Positions 18,778 to 28,746 of a stretch of 35,646 nucleotides of DNA are shown here, piece by piece (position 1 is the first letter of the stretch; each line of letters begins with the position of its first letter). This DNA comes from Ferrovibrio sp. GTDB taxonomy: Bacteria > Pseudomonadota > Alphaproteobacteria > Ferrovibrionales > Ferrovibrionaceae. The notes beneath the pieces are model-generated. The model was not told the DNA's origin. It saw only the letters and a program-made list of their open reading frames with translations, and ran no database searches. Where the stretch lies: NCBI RefSeq assembly GCF_017994015.1, contig NZ_JAGOLP010000033.1, positions 1 through 35,646 on the forward strand, read 5' to 3'. The translations under genes were made by a program, and so were the position numbers.

Positions 18778-19874
18778 GCCACGCTCCTGTTCACGCCCGC
18801 AACCTGCTGCACCAGATCGGCCAAAGCCTGGGTTGCCGCCGGGCGGCCCACACCACGCGCTGCCGCCGCCATCGCCACCAGCCCGGCCGGATTGCCCAGC
18901 AGGGCGCGCAATTCCTGTTCAGCCCGCGCCACGGTGAAATCCTGCTGCGCCACGCGCTGCGCAGCACCAGCACGCAGCAACGCCTCGGCATTCGCGGTCT
19001 GGTGATCGTCGGTGGCATGAGCATACGGCACCAGCAGGGATGGCCGGCCGATGGCGGCAATCTCGGCCGTGCTGCTGGCGCCGGAGCGGCTCAGCACCAG
19101 ATGCGTGGTGGCGATCCGCTCGGCCACATCGGTGAAGAAACTGGCGGTCTCAGCCCGGATGCCGGCTTCGGCATAGGCATCGCGCACCCGCTGCAAATCC
19201 TCGGGCCGGCATTGCTGCGTCACCCGCAGGCGGCTGCGCAAAGCATCCGGCAGCAGGGCCAGCGCCGCCGGCACCACATCACTGAGGATGCGGGCGCCCT
19301 GGCTGCCGCCCAGCACCAGCAGGCGCAATTCGGTATCCGGCATCACATAGGGCGTGGCGGCAGCGGCAAGGATTGCCGGGCGCAGCGGATTGCCGGTAAC
19401 CACCGCCTTGGCGGCGGGCGGCATGAAGCGGGTATTCTCAAAGCTGAGCGCGATGGCATCCACCCGCTTGGCCAGCAGGCGATTGACCCGGCCCAGCACG
19501 GCATTCTGCTCATGGATCACGCTGGGCACGCCATACTGGCTGGCCGCCAGCATCAGCGGCAAAGCCGGATAACCGCCGAAACCCACAGCGGCAGCCGGGC
19601 GCAGATGGCGCATCAGCTTGCGCGCCTCCAGCACACCGCGCGCAATCGCCAGGCCGGCCATAACCTTGCCGGCGAAACCCTTGCCGGTGGGTGTGGCAGA
19701 ACTGACACGATAGAGCGGAATATCCGCCATGCCCTGGCCGAAGCCGCTGCCGCGCGGATCGGTGACAAACGCCACCCTGTGACCGCGCTTGAGCAATTCC
19801 GCAGCCAAAGCCTCGGCCGGGAAAACATGGCCGCCAGTGCCGCCAGCCGCGAGATAGATCAGTTGCCCGCTCAT
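18774..19874 (-). CDS. murG: Lipid II synthase MurG
   Basis: A peripheral inner-membrane GT-B glycosyltransferase (family GT28) that transfers GlcNAc from UDP-GlcNAc to lipid I. It has 366 aa. The first G-loop is [16 protein letters not shown] (10-25), [10 protein letters not shown] is the second, [20 protein letters not shown] opens the C-terminal domain, and [25 protein letters not shown] is the UDP-GlcNAc site. It sits between ftsW and murC with 4-nt overlaps on both sides. Confidence 0.98.
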   Translation of the reverse strand: MSGQLIYLAAGGTGGHVFPAEALAAELLKRGHRVAFVTDPRGSGFGQGMADIPLYRVSSATPTGKGFAGKVMAGLAIARGVLEARKLMRHLRPAAAVGFGGYPALPLMLAASQYGVPSVIHEQNAVLGRVNRLLAKRVDAIALSFENTRFMPPAAKAVVTGNPLRPAILAAAATPYVMPDTELRLLVLGGSQGARILSDVVPAALALLPDALRSRLRVTQQCRPEDLQRVRDAYAEAGIRAETASFFTDVAERIATTHLVLSRSGASSTAEIAAIGRPSLLVPYAHATDDHQTANAEALLRAGAAQRVAQQDFTVARAEQELRALLGNPAGLVAMAAAARGVGRPAATQALADLVQQVAGVNRSVA

Positions 19875-20995
19875 CTGGCAACTCCGTGCTCTGGCCGCCA
19901 GCGGGTCAGCGCCAGCAGCATGCCCATGGCAAAAGCCAGCGCGAGCAGCGACGAACCACCATAGGAGATGAAGGGCAGCGTCATGCCCTTGGTGGGCAGC
20001 AGATGCAGGTTGACGCCGATATTGATCACCGCCTGCAAGCCGAATTGGGTGGTCAGGCCAGCCGCCGCCAGCAGCACGAACAGGTTATTCTCGGTCATCA
20101 GCCGGCCGAAACAGCGCAGCACGATGAAGGCGAAAACCGCCAGGATGAACAGGCAGGCAAACAGGCCGAATTCCTCGCCCGCAACGGCGAAGATGAAATC
20201 GGTATGGGCATCGGGCAGCACATTCTTCACACTGCCCTCGCCCGGGCCGCGCCCAAGCAGGCCGCCGGCCGAGAAAGCCTCCATGGCGCGCTCGATCTGG
20301 TAGTTTTCCTTGCCCGAAGGATCAAGGAATTTGTCGAAACGCGCCGCCACATGCGGCAGCAGCGAATAGGCGCCGAAGATGCCGGCAGCACCCAGCGCCG
20401 CCAGCACGATCACCAGCAGCATCGGCAAGCCGGCGATGAAGAATTGCGCCGCCCAGACCGCTGCCACTACCACCGCCATGCCAAGATCGGGCTGCAGCAG
20501 CAATGTACCAAGCACCAGGGCGCATAGGCCGCCGCTGATTGCCCAGCCCGGGAAGCCGTTGCCGCGGCGCCATTCGGCAAACAGCCAGGCCGAGACCACC
20601 GCAAAGGTGGGTTTGACAAATTCGGATGGCTGCAACGACACGCCGGCAAAGTAAATCCAGCGATGCGCGCCCTTCACTTCCACGCCGATCACGAAGGTGA
20701 GGAACATGCCAAACAGCGCACCAAGAAAAACAATGCTGGCAAGCCGGCGCACACCCAGCGGTGACAGCAGCGATGTACCAAGCATGATCAGCAAAGCCGG
20801 CACCAGGAACAGCAGCTGGCGCTGCACAAAATGGAAACTACCCAGGCCGATGCGATTGGCCACAGCCGGGCTGGCAGCCAGGGTGAGCACGCAGCCGACA
20901 ATCACCAGCACGCCCACCGCCATCAGCAGCCAGCGATCCACGGTCCACCACCAGCGGCCAACAATCGAAGTATCGGTGCGCGAGAGCGTGATCAT
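19871..20995 (-). CDS. ftsW: SEDS peptidoglycan polymerase FtsW
   Basis: A polytopic inner-membrane glycosyltransferase that polymerises lipid II at the septum together with FtsI. It has 374 aa with about ten hydrophobic segments. Family motifs are EVKGAHRWIYFAGVSLQPSEFVKP, the extracytoplasmic loop RFDKFLDPSGKENYQIERAMEAFSAGGLLGRGPGEG, HTDFIFAVAGEEFG, and the C-terminal GMTLPFISYGGSSLLALAFAMG. The pairing with ftsI in the same cluster supports FtsW rather than RodA. Confidence 0.97.
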   Translation of the reverse strand: MITLSRTDTSIVGRWWWTVDRWLLMAVGVLVIVGCVLTLAASPAVANRIGLGSFHFVQRQLLFLVPALLIMLGTSLLSPLGVRRLASIVFLGALFGMFLTFVIGVEVKGAHRWIYFAGVSLQPSEFVKPTFAVVSAWLFAEWRRGNGFPGWAISGGLCALVLGTLLLQPDLGMAVVVAAVWAAQFFIAGLPMLLVIVLAALGAAGIFGAYSLLPHVAARFDKFLDPSGKENYQIERAMEAFSAGGLLGRGPGEGSVKNVLPDAHTDFIFAVAGEEFGLFACLFILAVFAFIVLRCFGRLMTENNLFVLLAAAGLTTQFGLQAVINIGVNLHLLPTKGMTLPFISYGGSSLLALAFAMGMLLALTRWRPEHGVAR

Positions 20996-22401
20996 GCCGC
21001 CTCTCCCCGCGCCTGGCGTTGCTGGATCAGACGGATGAATTCCTCGCCACGATGCTCAAAACTCTTGAACTGGTCGTAGGACGCGCAGGCCGGCGATAGC
21101 AGCAGCACGGCATCGCCGGCGGTGCCGGCTGCATGATCGCGCCGCGCCATATCGAGGCCCTGGGCCACCGCCTGCTCCAGATTGCCGCTGATCGTATGCG
21201 GCACGGCTTCGCCCAGCGTGGCGGCAAAATCCGCCGCCGCCGCGCCGATCAGGAAAGCATGCCGGATGCGCGGGAAAAGCGGCTTGAGCGGCGCGATGCC
21301 GCCTTCCTTGGCCTTGCCGCCGGCAATCCAGTAGATGCCGTCATAACAGGCCAGCGCCTTCTCGGCAGCTTCAGCATTGGTGGCCTTGCTATCATTAACA
21401 CAGGCGATGCCGTCCACTTTGCCAAGCTGTTGCAAACGGTGCTTGAGGCCGGGAAAAGATTCAACCGCCTTGAGGATGCTGGCGGCGTCCAGGCCGGCGG
21501 TGCGGGCGGCGGCATAGACGGCGGCGATATTCTGGCCGTTATGCTTTCCAGGCAAAGCCGGGAAACGCGCCAGCTCGGCGATCTCGGTGCCATTTTCATA
21601 GAGCTTGCCGGCCACCGCCGAAATGCCCTCAGCCAGCACCCGCTCGGCCGAGATGCCAATAATCTGCCGGCCGCTGGCTTCGGCCAGCAACGCCGCATGA
21701 ATGGCGCGGCAATATTCGTCATCCAGGCCAATAATGGCGGTATCGCCTGCGCCCTGGCCGGCGAAGATGCGCGCCTTGATCGCGGCGTAACGCGCCATGT
21801 CGCCATGGCGATCCAGATGATCCGGCGTGATATTGAGCAGCACGGCAATGCGCGCCTGCCAGCCCGGTGTCAGGTCTATCTGGAATGACGACATTTCCAG
21901 CAGATAGGCGCTGCCTTGGGCTGCCAGCCTGGGCAATTCCAGCACCGGCACGCCAATATTGCCGCCCATGGCAATCTCTCGGCCGGCAGCGTTCAGCACA
22001 TGCGCCAGCAAAGCCGTGGTGGTGGATTTGCCATTGGTGCCGGTGACGCCGTAGACCCCAATATCATTTGCCGCCGGCCGCATTTCACGCAGCAGCAATT
22101 CGATATCGCCGATCACCGGCACACCAACACGCGCCGCAGCGGCAACACAATCATGTGGCGCCGGATGGGTCAGCGGCACACCGGGTGCCAGCACCAGCGC
22201 CGCGCAGCCGCTCAGCGTGGCATCATTCAGCGGCAGCGGCTTGAAGCCGGCCTGCTCGGCAACCAGGCGCGAGGCCGCGTTATCGTCCCACACCCGTACT
22301 TCAGCACCACCCCGCACCAGCGCACGCGCCGCCGCCAGCCCGCTGCGCGCGAGGCCGAAAACGGCGTAGATGCTGCCTTTGCTATGATGGAGCGGGATCA
22401 T
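20992..22401 (-). CDS. murD: UDP-N-acetylmuramoylalanine--D-glutamate ligase MurD
   Basis: Adds D-Glu to UDP-MurNAc-L-Ala. It has 469 aa. The N-terminal domain has FGLARSGLAAARAL, the P-loop is GTNGKSTTT (121-129), NITPDHLDRHGDMARYAAIKARIF is the Mur ligase middle motif, and LKHRLQQLGKVDGIACVNDSKATN is the MurD C-terminal signature. It starts 9 nt after the mraY stop and overlaps ftsW by 4 nt. Confidence 0.98.
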   Translation of the reverse strand: MIPLHHSKGSIYAVFGLARSGLAAARALVRGGAEVRVWDDNAASRLVAEQAGFKPLPLNDATLSGCAALVLAPGVPLTHPAPHDCVAAAARVGVPVIGDIELLLREMRPAANDIGVYGVTGTNGKSTTTALLAHVLNAAGREIAMGGNIGVPVLELPRLAAQGSAYLLEMSSFQIDLTPGWQARIAVLLNITPDHLDRHGDMARYAAIKARIFAGQGAGDTAIIGLDDEYCRAIHAALLAEASGRQIIGISAERVLAEGISAVAGKLYENGTEIAELARFPALPGKHNGQNIAAVYAAARTAGLDAASILKAVESFPGLKHRLQQLGKVDGIACVNDSKATNAEAAEKALACYDGIYWIAGGKAKEGGIAPLKPLFPRIRHAFLIGAAAADFAATLGEAVPHTISGNLEQAVAQGLDMARRDHAAGTAGDAVLLLSPACASYDQFKSFEHRGEEFIRLIQQRQARGEAA

Positions 22402-22410
22402 CCTGGCGCC

Positions 22411-23499
22411 TTACCGCAGCTTCAGGGTGGAAAGACCGGCCAGGGCCAGGATCACGGCGATGATCCAGAAACGGATCACCACAGTGGGTTCCTTCCAGCC
22501 TTTTTTCTCAAAATGATGGTGCAGCGGCGCCATGCGGAAAACCCGCTTGCCGGTGAGCTTGAAGGAAGCCACCTGCACCATTACCGAAACCGTTTCGAGC
22601 ACAAACAGGCCGCCGATAATCGCCAGCACCAGTTCATGCTTGGTGATGACGCTGATGGTGCCGAGCGCGCCGCCCAAGCTGAGCGAGCCGGTATCGCCCA
22701 TGAACACCATGGCCGGCGGTGCGTTGAACCACAGGAAGCCGATGCCGGCGCCCACCAGCGCACCGCAGATCACCGCCAGTTCGCCAGCACCGGCGACATA
22801 GTGAATCTGCAAATAATTGGCGAACACGGTGTTGCCGACCAGATAGGCGATCAGGCCGAAGCTGCCGGCGGCGATCATCACCGGCACAATCGCCAGGCCA
22901 TCCAGGCCATCGGTGAGATTGACCGCGTTGGACGCGCCAACGATGACAAACACTGCGAACGGCACCATGAACCAGCCAAGATTGAGCAGCACATCCTTGA
23001 AGAACGGCACGGCCAGGCTGCTGCTGAGCGGCGGCGCCATGATCGAACTGATCCAGTAGGCCACCGCGCCACTGATCACGATGGTGGCCAGCAGCTTGAT
23101 CTTGCCCGGCACGCCCTTGGGATTCTGCTTCGTCACCTTGAGGTAGTCGTCAGCAAAGCCGATCAGGCCGAAGCCGAAAGTGACGATCAGCACCGCCCAG
23201 ACATAACGGTTGGTCAGATCAGCCCACAGCAGCGTGCCAACACCCATGCCGATCAGGATCAGGAAACCGCCCATGGTGGGCGTGCCGCGCTTGGTCAGCA
23301 AATGGCTTTCCGGACCGTCATCGCGGATCGGCTGGCCCTTGCCCTGCTTGGCGCGCAGCCAGTTGATCAATGGTTCGCCGATCACAAAGCTCAACACCAT
23401 GGCGGTCATGATCGCGCCGCCGGTGCGAAAGGTGATGTAGCGAAACAGATTGAACAGGCTGAATTCGTCGGCCAGCGGGAAAAGCAGGTGGTAGAGCAT
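22411..23499 (-). CDS. mraY: Phospho-N-acetylmuramoyl-pentapeptide-transferase MraY
   Basis: An integral inner-membrane enzyme that makes lipid I from UDP-MurNAc-pentapeptide and undecaprenyl phosphate. It has 362 aa and about ten transmembrane helices. The catalytic Asp pair is FADDYLK (D117, D118), and [13 protein letters not shown] and the MraY-specific [15 protein letters not shown] close to the C-terminus are present. ATG at 23499 (MLYHLLFPL) is the family start. The ten extra in-frame codons upstream cover the Shine-Dalgarno region (AAGGAAAGGA). The gap to murF is 19 nt. Confidence 0.98.
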   Translation of the reverse strand: MLYHLLFPLADEFSLFNLFRYITFRTGGAIMTAMVLSFVIGEPLINWLRAKQGKGQPIRDDGPESHLLTKRGTPTMGGFLILIGMGVGTLLWADLTNRYVWAVLIVTFGFGLIGFADDYLKVTKQNPKGVPGKIKLLATIVISGAVAYWISSIMAPPLSSSLAVPFFKDVLLNLGWFMVPFAVFVIVGASNAVNLTDGLDGLAIVPVMIAAGSFGLIAYLVGNTVFANYLQIHYVAGAGELAVICGALVGAGIGFLWFNAPPAMVFMGDTGSLSLGGALGTISVITKHELVLAIIGGLFVLETVSVMVQVASFKLTGKRVFRMAPLHHHFEKKGWKEPTVVIRFWIIAVILALAGLSTLKLR

Positions 23500-23518
23500 C
23501 CGAAATACGATCCTTTCC

Positions 23519-24937
23519 TTACCAGCCACTGGCGGCGCGCGGCGCCGGCATCAGCAGATTGTCAACCACCCGGCCCATGCGGCTGCCGAGCGAGCCCTTC
23601 ACCAGCAGCACATCGCCCGGCTTCAACACGGCGCGCAGCACATCGATCAACGCGGCGGAATCGGCGGCATGGGCGCCGCGCCGTTCGGGCGGCAAGGCGT
23701 CATGCAATCCCTGCATCAGCGGCCCGGCGGTAAAAACCAGATCAATACCGTGTTCCAACACGGCCGGCGCGAGATCAACATGGGCTTCGGCAGCCGTGGC
23801 GCCGAGTTCCAGCATGTCTCCCAGCGCTGCGATGCGGCGGCCCCGCGGCGTCGTAGGCTTGGCCATCGCCAGCACAGCAAAGGCGGCGCGCATACTGGCC
23901 GGGCTGGCATTATAGCTGTCGTCAATGATCTCGATTTCACCATCGCGCCAGGGGCGAAGATGGCGCTCGCCACGGCCTTTCGGCGCGGCGATGCTGGCCA
24001 ATGCCAGGCCGGCCTGGGCCAGATCGGCACCCAGCGCCTGCGCCGCCGCCAGCGCCGCCAGTGAATTCAGCACCCAATGGCGCCCCGGTGCGCCGATCTT
24101 GTAGGTCAGCGCCTGGCCCATGAATTCGGCGGCAACGCATGAGCAATTCGGATGCGCGGCATATTTGATCAGGCGGGCCTGGGCTTCAGCATGCTCGCCG
24201 AAGCCGATCACCTCAACTCCTTGCGCCCGGGCCTTGGCAGCCATGCGGTCATAATGCGGATTATCGCGATTCGGCACCGCCACGCCGCCCGGCTCCAGGC
24301 CGGCAAAGATTTCCGCCTTGGCATCGGCGATGCCGGCAACCGAATCAAAAAATTCCAGATGCACCGCTTCCACCGTGGTGATCACCGCCACATGCGGCCG
24401 CGCCAGGCGCGATAGCGGCTCGATTTCGCCGGCATGATTCATGCCCATCTCGATCACGGCGAAATGGCTGTCCATCGGCATACGCGCCAGCGTGAGCGGC
24501 ACGCCCCAATGGTTGTTCAGATTGCCGAGCGAGGCATGGGTGGGCGCCTGTTCCGACAAGATCAGGCGCAGCATTTCCTTGGTGCTGGTCTTGCCGACAC
24601 TGCCGGTGACACCAACCACCCTGGCGCCCGAGCGCTGGCGTGCAGCAGCACCAAGCTGGTTCAAGGCCTGGAAGGTATCGCGCACCAGCAGCAGATTGGC
24701 GCCAGGCGGCAAGCCTTCCGGAATACGATCCACAATCGCCGCCGCCGCGCCCTTGCCCAGCGCATCGGCAACAAATTGGTGGCCGTCGAAATTCGGCCCA
24801 TGCAGGGCGATGAACAGATCGCCAAACGCAACCGCGCGGCTGTCGATGGCCACACCGGCAGCGGCCCAGCCGGTTTCACTGCGGCCCTGCACGGCGCGGG
24901 CAGCTTCATCAGAAGTCCAGAGAGCGAAGGGTTCCAT
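23519..24937 (-). CDS. murF: UDP-MurNAc-tripeptide--D-Ala-D-Ala ligase MurF
   Basis: Adds the Ddl product to the UDP-MurNAc-tripeptide, completing the cytosolic precursor. It has 472 aa. The N-terminal domain has [18 protein letters not shown], the P-loop is [14 protein letters not shown] (109-122), [15 protein letters not shown] and [21 protein letters not shown] are MurF motifs, and the C-terminal domain has [16 protein letters not shown]. Its ATG shares one base with the murE stop codon (TAATG). Confidence 0.98.
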   Translation of the reverse strand: MEPFALWTSDEAARAVQGRSETGWAAAGVAIDSRAVAFGDLFIALHGPNFDGHQFVADALGKGAAAAIVDRIPEGLPPGANLLLVRDTFQALNQLGAAARQRSGARVVGVTGSVGKTSTKEMLRLILSEQAPTHASLGNLNNHWGVPLTLARMPMDSHFAVIEMGMNHAGEIEPLSRLARPHVAVITTVEAVHLEFFDSVAGIADAKAEIFAGLEPGGVAVPNRDNPHYDRMAAKARAQGVEVIGFGEHAEAQARLIKYAAHPNCSCVAAEFMGQALTYKIGAPGRHWVLNSLAALAAAQALGADLAQAGLALASIAAPKGRGERHLRPWRDGEIEIIDDSYNASPASMRAAFAVLAMAKPTTPRGRRIAALGDMLELGATAAEAHVDLAPAVLEHGIDLVFTAGPLMQGLHDALPPERRGAHAADSAALIDVLRAVLKPGDVLLVKGSLGSRMGRVVDNLLMPAPRAASGW

Positions 24938-26427
24938 TAACCTTTACTCCCGTATGTTTCGCTGCCCGGATTTGACCCCGCATCCGCCGCAGACACGGCA
25001 AGACGGGCTTCGGCAGCATCGTCGAAGGGGCGGGTTTCAGCGCCGACGATCTGGCCCTGCTCGTGGCCCTTGCCGGCCAGCAGCAGCAAGTCGCCCGGCG
25101 CCAGTTCGGCCACGGCGGCAAGGATTGCGCTGCGGCGATCACCAATCTCGATGGCGCCCGGGCATGCCGCCATGATGGCGGCGCGGATTGCCTCGGGCTG
25201 CTCGCTGCGCGGATTGTCGTCGGTAACATAAACCCGATCAGCCAGCCGGGCGGCGATGCCGCCCATCAATGGCCGCTTGCCACGATCACGATCACCGCCG
25301 CAGCCAAACACCACCACCAGCCGGCCACTGGCATGCGGCCGCGCGGCCAACAAAGCAGTTTGCAGCGCATCCGGCTTGTGGGCGTAATCCACGAATATCG
25401 CAGCGCCATTGCGGCGGCTGGCGACCAGTTGCATACGCCCCGGCACGCCAATCACATGGCGCAAGGCGGCGATGGCGGCAGCAGGTTCGGCGCCGGCACC
25501 AATCACCAGGCCCAGCGCGGCCAGCAGATTGCCAGCCTGGAAACCGCCGATCAGCGGGCAATCAATCTCATGCTCGGCACCAAAAGCTGCAAAGCGGAAA
25601 CGCAAACCACCGGCATGCGGCGCCAAATCCTGCAAGCGTAATTCGGCGCCGTGGCGGCCATAGCGGATCAGGCGTTGGCCGCGCTGGATTGCACAGGCAG
25701 CCACGCGCGGGCCGTATTCGCCATCCATATCAATCACCGCGGCGCCATCGGGTGGCAGCAGGGCAGAAAACAGGCGCAGCTTGGCGCTGAAATATTCCTC
25801 TGCCGTGGCATGGTAATCCATGTGGTCGCGGCTGAGATTGGTGAAAGCGGCGGCGCGCAGTTTCACACCATCGAGGCGAAACTGGTCCAGGCCATGGCTG
25901 GAAGCTTCCAGGGCCAGATGCTGGCAGCCGGCGGCCACGGCCGTATGCAGCAGGCGGTGCAGCTCCACCGGATCGGGCGTGGTATGCGCCCCCTTTTCAT
26001 GCAGGCCCGGCCCCAGCAGGCCCAGCGTGCCCAGGCTGGCCGCCTTGTGACCCAGCAGCGCCCAAAGCTGCATGGCAAAATTCGCCACCGAGGTTTTGCC
26101 GCTGGTGCCAGTGACGGCAACGATGGTTTCCGGCTGCGCACCGAAAAATGCCGCTGCCATCAGCGCCAGACGGCGGCGCGGATTGGCATCGGCAATGAAA
26201 GCCAGCTTTTCCGCATAGGCCGGATCAACCGCATCGCTGAGCACCGCCACCGCGCCCTTGGCAGCGGCATCGGGGATGAAGCGACGGCCATCCATGGCGC
26301 TGCCTTGCAAGGCGGCGAACAGATAGCCCGGGCGCACGGCGCGGCTATCGGCGGTGAGGCCAAGGATATCCAGCCCGGCGACGCGCGGATCGAGGCTCAG
26401 ATCGGTGCAGAGGTCATTGAGCCGCAA
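24937..26427 (-). CDS. murE: UDP-MurNAc-L-Ala-D-Glu--meso-diaminopimelate ligase MurE
   Basis: Adds the third stem residue. The DDNPRSE motif (about residue 410) is the signature of the meso-diaminopimelate-specific form, so the wall is DAP-type. The P-loop is GTSGKTS (107-113), with Ser in place of the common Asn. HTTPDPVELHRLL, ASSHGLDQFRLDGV and NLSRDHMDYHATAEEYFSAKLRLF are further family motifs. I chose TTG at 26427, because AGGAG lies 7 nt upstream and the protein then begins MRLNDL as is usual. The frame open to 26466 adds only residues overlapping ftsI. The start lies inside the last codons of ftsI (14-nt overlap). Confidence 0.96.
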   Translation of the reverse strand: MRLNDLCTDLSLDPRVAGLDILGLTADSRAVRPGYLFAALQGSAMDGRRFIPDAAAKGAVAVLSDAVDPAYAEKLAFIADANPRRRLALMAAAFFGAQPETIVAVTGTSGKTSVANFAMQLWALLGHKAASLGTLGLLGPGLHEKGAHTTPDPVELHRLLHTAVAAGCQHLALEASSHGLDQFRLDGVKLRAAAFTNLSRDHMDYHATAEEYFSAKLRLFSALLPPDGAAVIDMDGEYGPRVAACAIQRGQRLIRYGRHGAELRLQDLAPHAGGLRFRFAAFGAEHEIDCPLIGGFQAGNLLAALGLVIGAGAEPAAAIAALRHVIGVPGRMQLVASRRNGAAIFVDYAHKPDALQTALLAARPHASGRLVVVFGCGGDRDRGKRPLMGGIAARLADRVYVTDDNPRSEQPEAIRAAIMAACPGAIEIGDRRSAILAAVAELAPGDLLLLAGKGHEQGQIVGAETRPFDDAAEARLAVSAADAGSNPGSETYGSKG

Positions 26428-28198
26428 GTTTTTTCTCCTGCGGCTTGGCACCCGGCACCGGCACATACATGGCCTGCTTTATCTCGGGGGCGTTTTCATC
26501 CACCGGCGGCACGCCGAGCAGCGGCGCGATGCGCGAAATAATTCGGCCGGCCGTGGGCGCCGAGGTCCAGCCGGCGCTGGCAAAACCATAGGTGCCCTTC
26601 TGCGGCTTCGGCTCGTCCAGCATCACCTGCACCAGATAACGCGGCTGGTGCATCGGGAAGCCGGCCACAAAGGTGTTGAACAGCGCCTTGCGATTATAAC
26701 CGCCGCGCGCGCCAACCTTTTCCGAGGTGCCAGTCTTGCCGCCAACCAGATAGCCTTCTACATCGGCCTTCTTGCCGGTGCCTTCTTCCACCACCAACAG
26801 CATCAGCTTGCGCATCACATCGGAAACGTCGCGCTTGATCACCTGGCGCCCCGGCGCCGGCAGGCCGGGCGGGCGCTTGACCAATGTGGGCGGATGCAGC
26901 ACACCGCCATTGATCATTGCCGCCGTGGCCGAGGCCAGTTGCAGCGGCGTCACCGACAGGCCATGGCCGAAAGCGATGGTCATGGTTTCAACGGTTTTCC
27001 AGTTGCGCGGGATCAGTGGCGCGCCGATTTCGGGCAGTTCCACCGCCGGCTTGTGCAACATGCCGAGGCGGGCCATGAATTCACGCTGCAAGCCCGGGCC
27101 AACATCCACCGCCATCTTGGCCGAGCCGATATTCGACGAATACATGTAGATTTCCGGCACGCTGAGCCAGCGCCGCTTGGGATGATCGTCGCGGATCTGG
27201 AAACGGGAAATCTGGATCGGATGCGTCGCGTCGTAACCGCCGGAAAGCTTCACGGTGCCGTAATCCAGCGCCATGGCGGTGTTCAGCGTCTTCATGGTCG
27301 AACCCATTTCATAGACGCCAAGCGTGATGCGATTGAAGCGCGCATCCTTCGAAGCCTCGCCCGGATTGAGCGGATCAAAATCCGGCAGGCTGACCATGGA
27401 AACCACTTCGCCGGTATGCACGTCGATAACAATGGCGCCGCCGCCAATCGCTTCAAAATGCTGCACGGCGCGGAACAATTCATCGCGCACGATATGCTGC
27501 ACCCGGATATCCAGGCTCAGTTCCAGCGGGTCGCCGGTGCGGGCCGGGTCACGCAGCGATTCATCAAAATACTGCTCGATGCCGGAAATGCCCTTGCCAT
27601 CGATATCGGTGTAGCCCAGCACATGCACCGCCAGGCTGCCTTGCGGATAGACGCGCTTCTGCTCGGTGTGGAAATACAGGCCGGGAATGCCCAGGCGATT
27701 GACTTCATATTGCTGGCGCGGCGTGAGATTGCGCTTGATCCAGACAAAGCTTTTGCCCGGTGCCAGCTTGGCCTGCAAATCCGCCACCGAGAATTCCGGC
27801 AAGGTCTGCGCCAGCCGCAAAGCCGCCTGATCGGGATTGAGAATCTTGCGCGGATCGGCAAACAGCGACGCTGTTTTGAGGTTGGTGGCCAGCATCTGGC
27901 CGTTGCGATCCACAATCGGCTGGCGATCCATCAGCACGGTTTTGGCCAGCAATTCCGGATTGCTGCTGCGCGCCACCGGCGGCTCGGCAGCGCCATTCAC
28001 CGCCGTGAGCCAGACCAGCCGGCCGGCCAGCACAAAAAACACCATCGAGAACAGCGCAATGCCGATCACCAGGCGCGAACGCCCCACTTCCAGCGCCTGC
28101 TTGGTCTCACCTTCCAGCTTCACCAGGGCGGGCCGGCCGGGAATATCCGCCGGGGTGCAGGGCGGGCGTGGTTTGGGGCTGCGGCGAAACAGGGCCAT
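26414..28198 (-). CDS. ftsI: Septal peptidoglycan transpeptidase FtsI (PBP3)
   Basis: A class B penicillin-binding protein that crosslinks septal peptidoglycan and partners FtsW. It has 594 aa from ATG 28198. There is a short basic cytoplasmic tail and one transmembrane helix about 42-66 (RLVIGIALFSMVFFVLAGRLVWL). The pedestal domain has RQPIVDRNGQMLATN. The transpeptidase domain carries active-site Ser300 in STMK, SSN (354-356) and KTGT (488-491). GTG at 28201 is directly in front and would add one residue. The start overlaps the ftsL stop, and the 3' end contains the murE ribosome binding site. Confidence 0.98.
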   Translation of the reverse strand: MALFRRSPKPRPPCTPADIPGRPALVKLEGETKQALEVGRSRLVIGIALFSMVFFVLAGRLVWLTAVNGAAEPPVARSSNPELLAKTVLMDRQPIVDRNGQMLATNLKTASLFADPRKILNPDQAALRLAQTLPEFSVADLQAKLAPGKSFVWIKRNLTPRQQYEVNRLGIPGLYFHTEQKRVYPQGSLAVHVLGYTDIDGKGISGIEQYFDESLRDPARTGDPLELSLDIRVQHIVRDELFRAVQHFEAIGGGAIVIDVHTGEVVSMVSLPDFDPLNPGEASKDARFNRITLGVYEMGSTMKTLNTAMALDYGTVKLSGGYDATHPIQISRFQIRDDHPKRRWLSVPEIYMYSSNIGSAKMAVDVGPGLQREFMARLGMLHKPAVELPEIGAPLIPRNWKTVETMTIAFGHGLSVTPLQLASATAAMINGGVLHPPTLVKRPPGLPAPGRQVIKRDVSDVMRKLMLLVVEEGTGKKADVEGYLVGGKTGTSEKVGARGGYNRKALFNTFVAGFPMHQPRYLVQVMLDEPKPQKGTYGFASAGWTSAPTAGRIISRIAPLLGVPPVDENAPEIKQAMYVPVPGAKPQEKKLAAQ

Positions 28199-28746
28199 CA
28201 CTGCACCTTCGCCTTGGCTGCGGCGGGGCGCTTGGCCGTGTCACCGCGCATAGCGCCAAGCACGGCAGCCACATCGGCATCCACATCGCTGGCATTGGCA
28301 GCCACTGCCTGTGGTGCCGGTTGAGCAACCGGGGCAGCAGCCGGTGCAGCAACTGGTGCCGGGGCCGGTGCCGCTGCCACTGCCGGAGCAGGTACAGGCA
28401 GGGCCGCAACCGGCGCAGGCGCGCTGCTCGCAGCCGGTGCCGGGGCCGGGATGGCCGGGGCGATACGCTCCTGGCGCCAGGGCAGATCTTCAATCCGGGT
28501 GATTTGGCGCGCCGTGGCGGGCTTCATATCGAGCAGGCGCTGCGCCTTGTCTTGCAGATATTCGGGGCGCGACAGGTAGCTCCATTCGGCCTGCAACACG
28601 CCGATGGTTTCACGTTCCTGGCCCAGCGCACGGTTCAGCTCAACCAGTTCATCCTCCAGCCGCTGCACCTCGTAGGAGAGCTGGTAGAGGCCGAAGGCGA
28701 CAATGCCGAGCAGTAGCAACGCGAGGAAGGAGAAACCGCGGCTCAT
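28198..28746 (-). CDS. ftsL: Cell division protein FtsL with a long Ala/Pro tail
   Basis: A small bitopic divisome protein. It has one transmembrane helix about 4-24 ([20 protein letters not shown]), then a coiled-coil leucine-zipper segment ([19 protein letters not shown], about 23-50). The conserved Trp-containing part is [20 protein letters not shown], followed by [10 protein letters not shown]. The core ends near residue 95. After it comes an unusual ~65-residue Ala/Pro/Val low-complexity stretch and a short charged end ([16 protein letters not shown]). Identity rests on this architecture and on its place between rsmH and ftsI, which it overlaps by 4 and 3 nt. The tail would be periplasmic. 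Confidence 0.92.
   Translation of the reverse strand: MSRGFSFLALLLLGIVAFGLYQLSYEVQRLEDELVELNRALGQERETIGVLQAEWSYLSRPEYLQDKAQRLLDMKPATARQITRIEDLPWRQERIAPAIPAPAPAASSAPAPVAALPVPAPAVAAAPAPAPVAAPAAAPVAQPAPQAVAANASDVDADVAAVLGAMRGDTAKRPAAAKAKVQ

Noticed and set aside
21916..23733. Plus-strand open frame of 605 codons opposite mraY and its neighbours
   Set aside because: Composition is His/Gln/Arg-rich as expected for the complement of membrane-protein codons. It crosses several real gene boundaries.
26354..28324. Plus-strand open frame of 656 codons opposite ftsI
   Set aside because: Shadow of ftsI and the ends of its neighbours; no homology or ribosome binding site.
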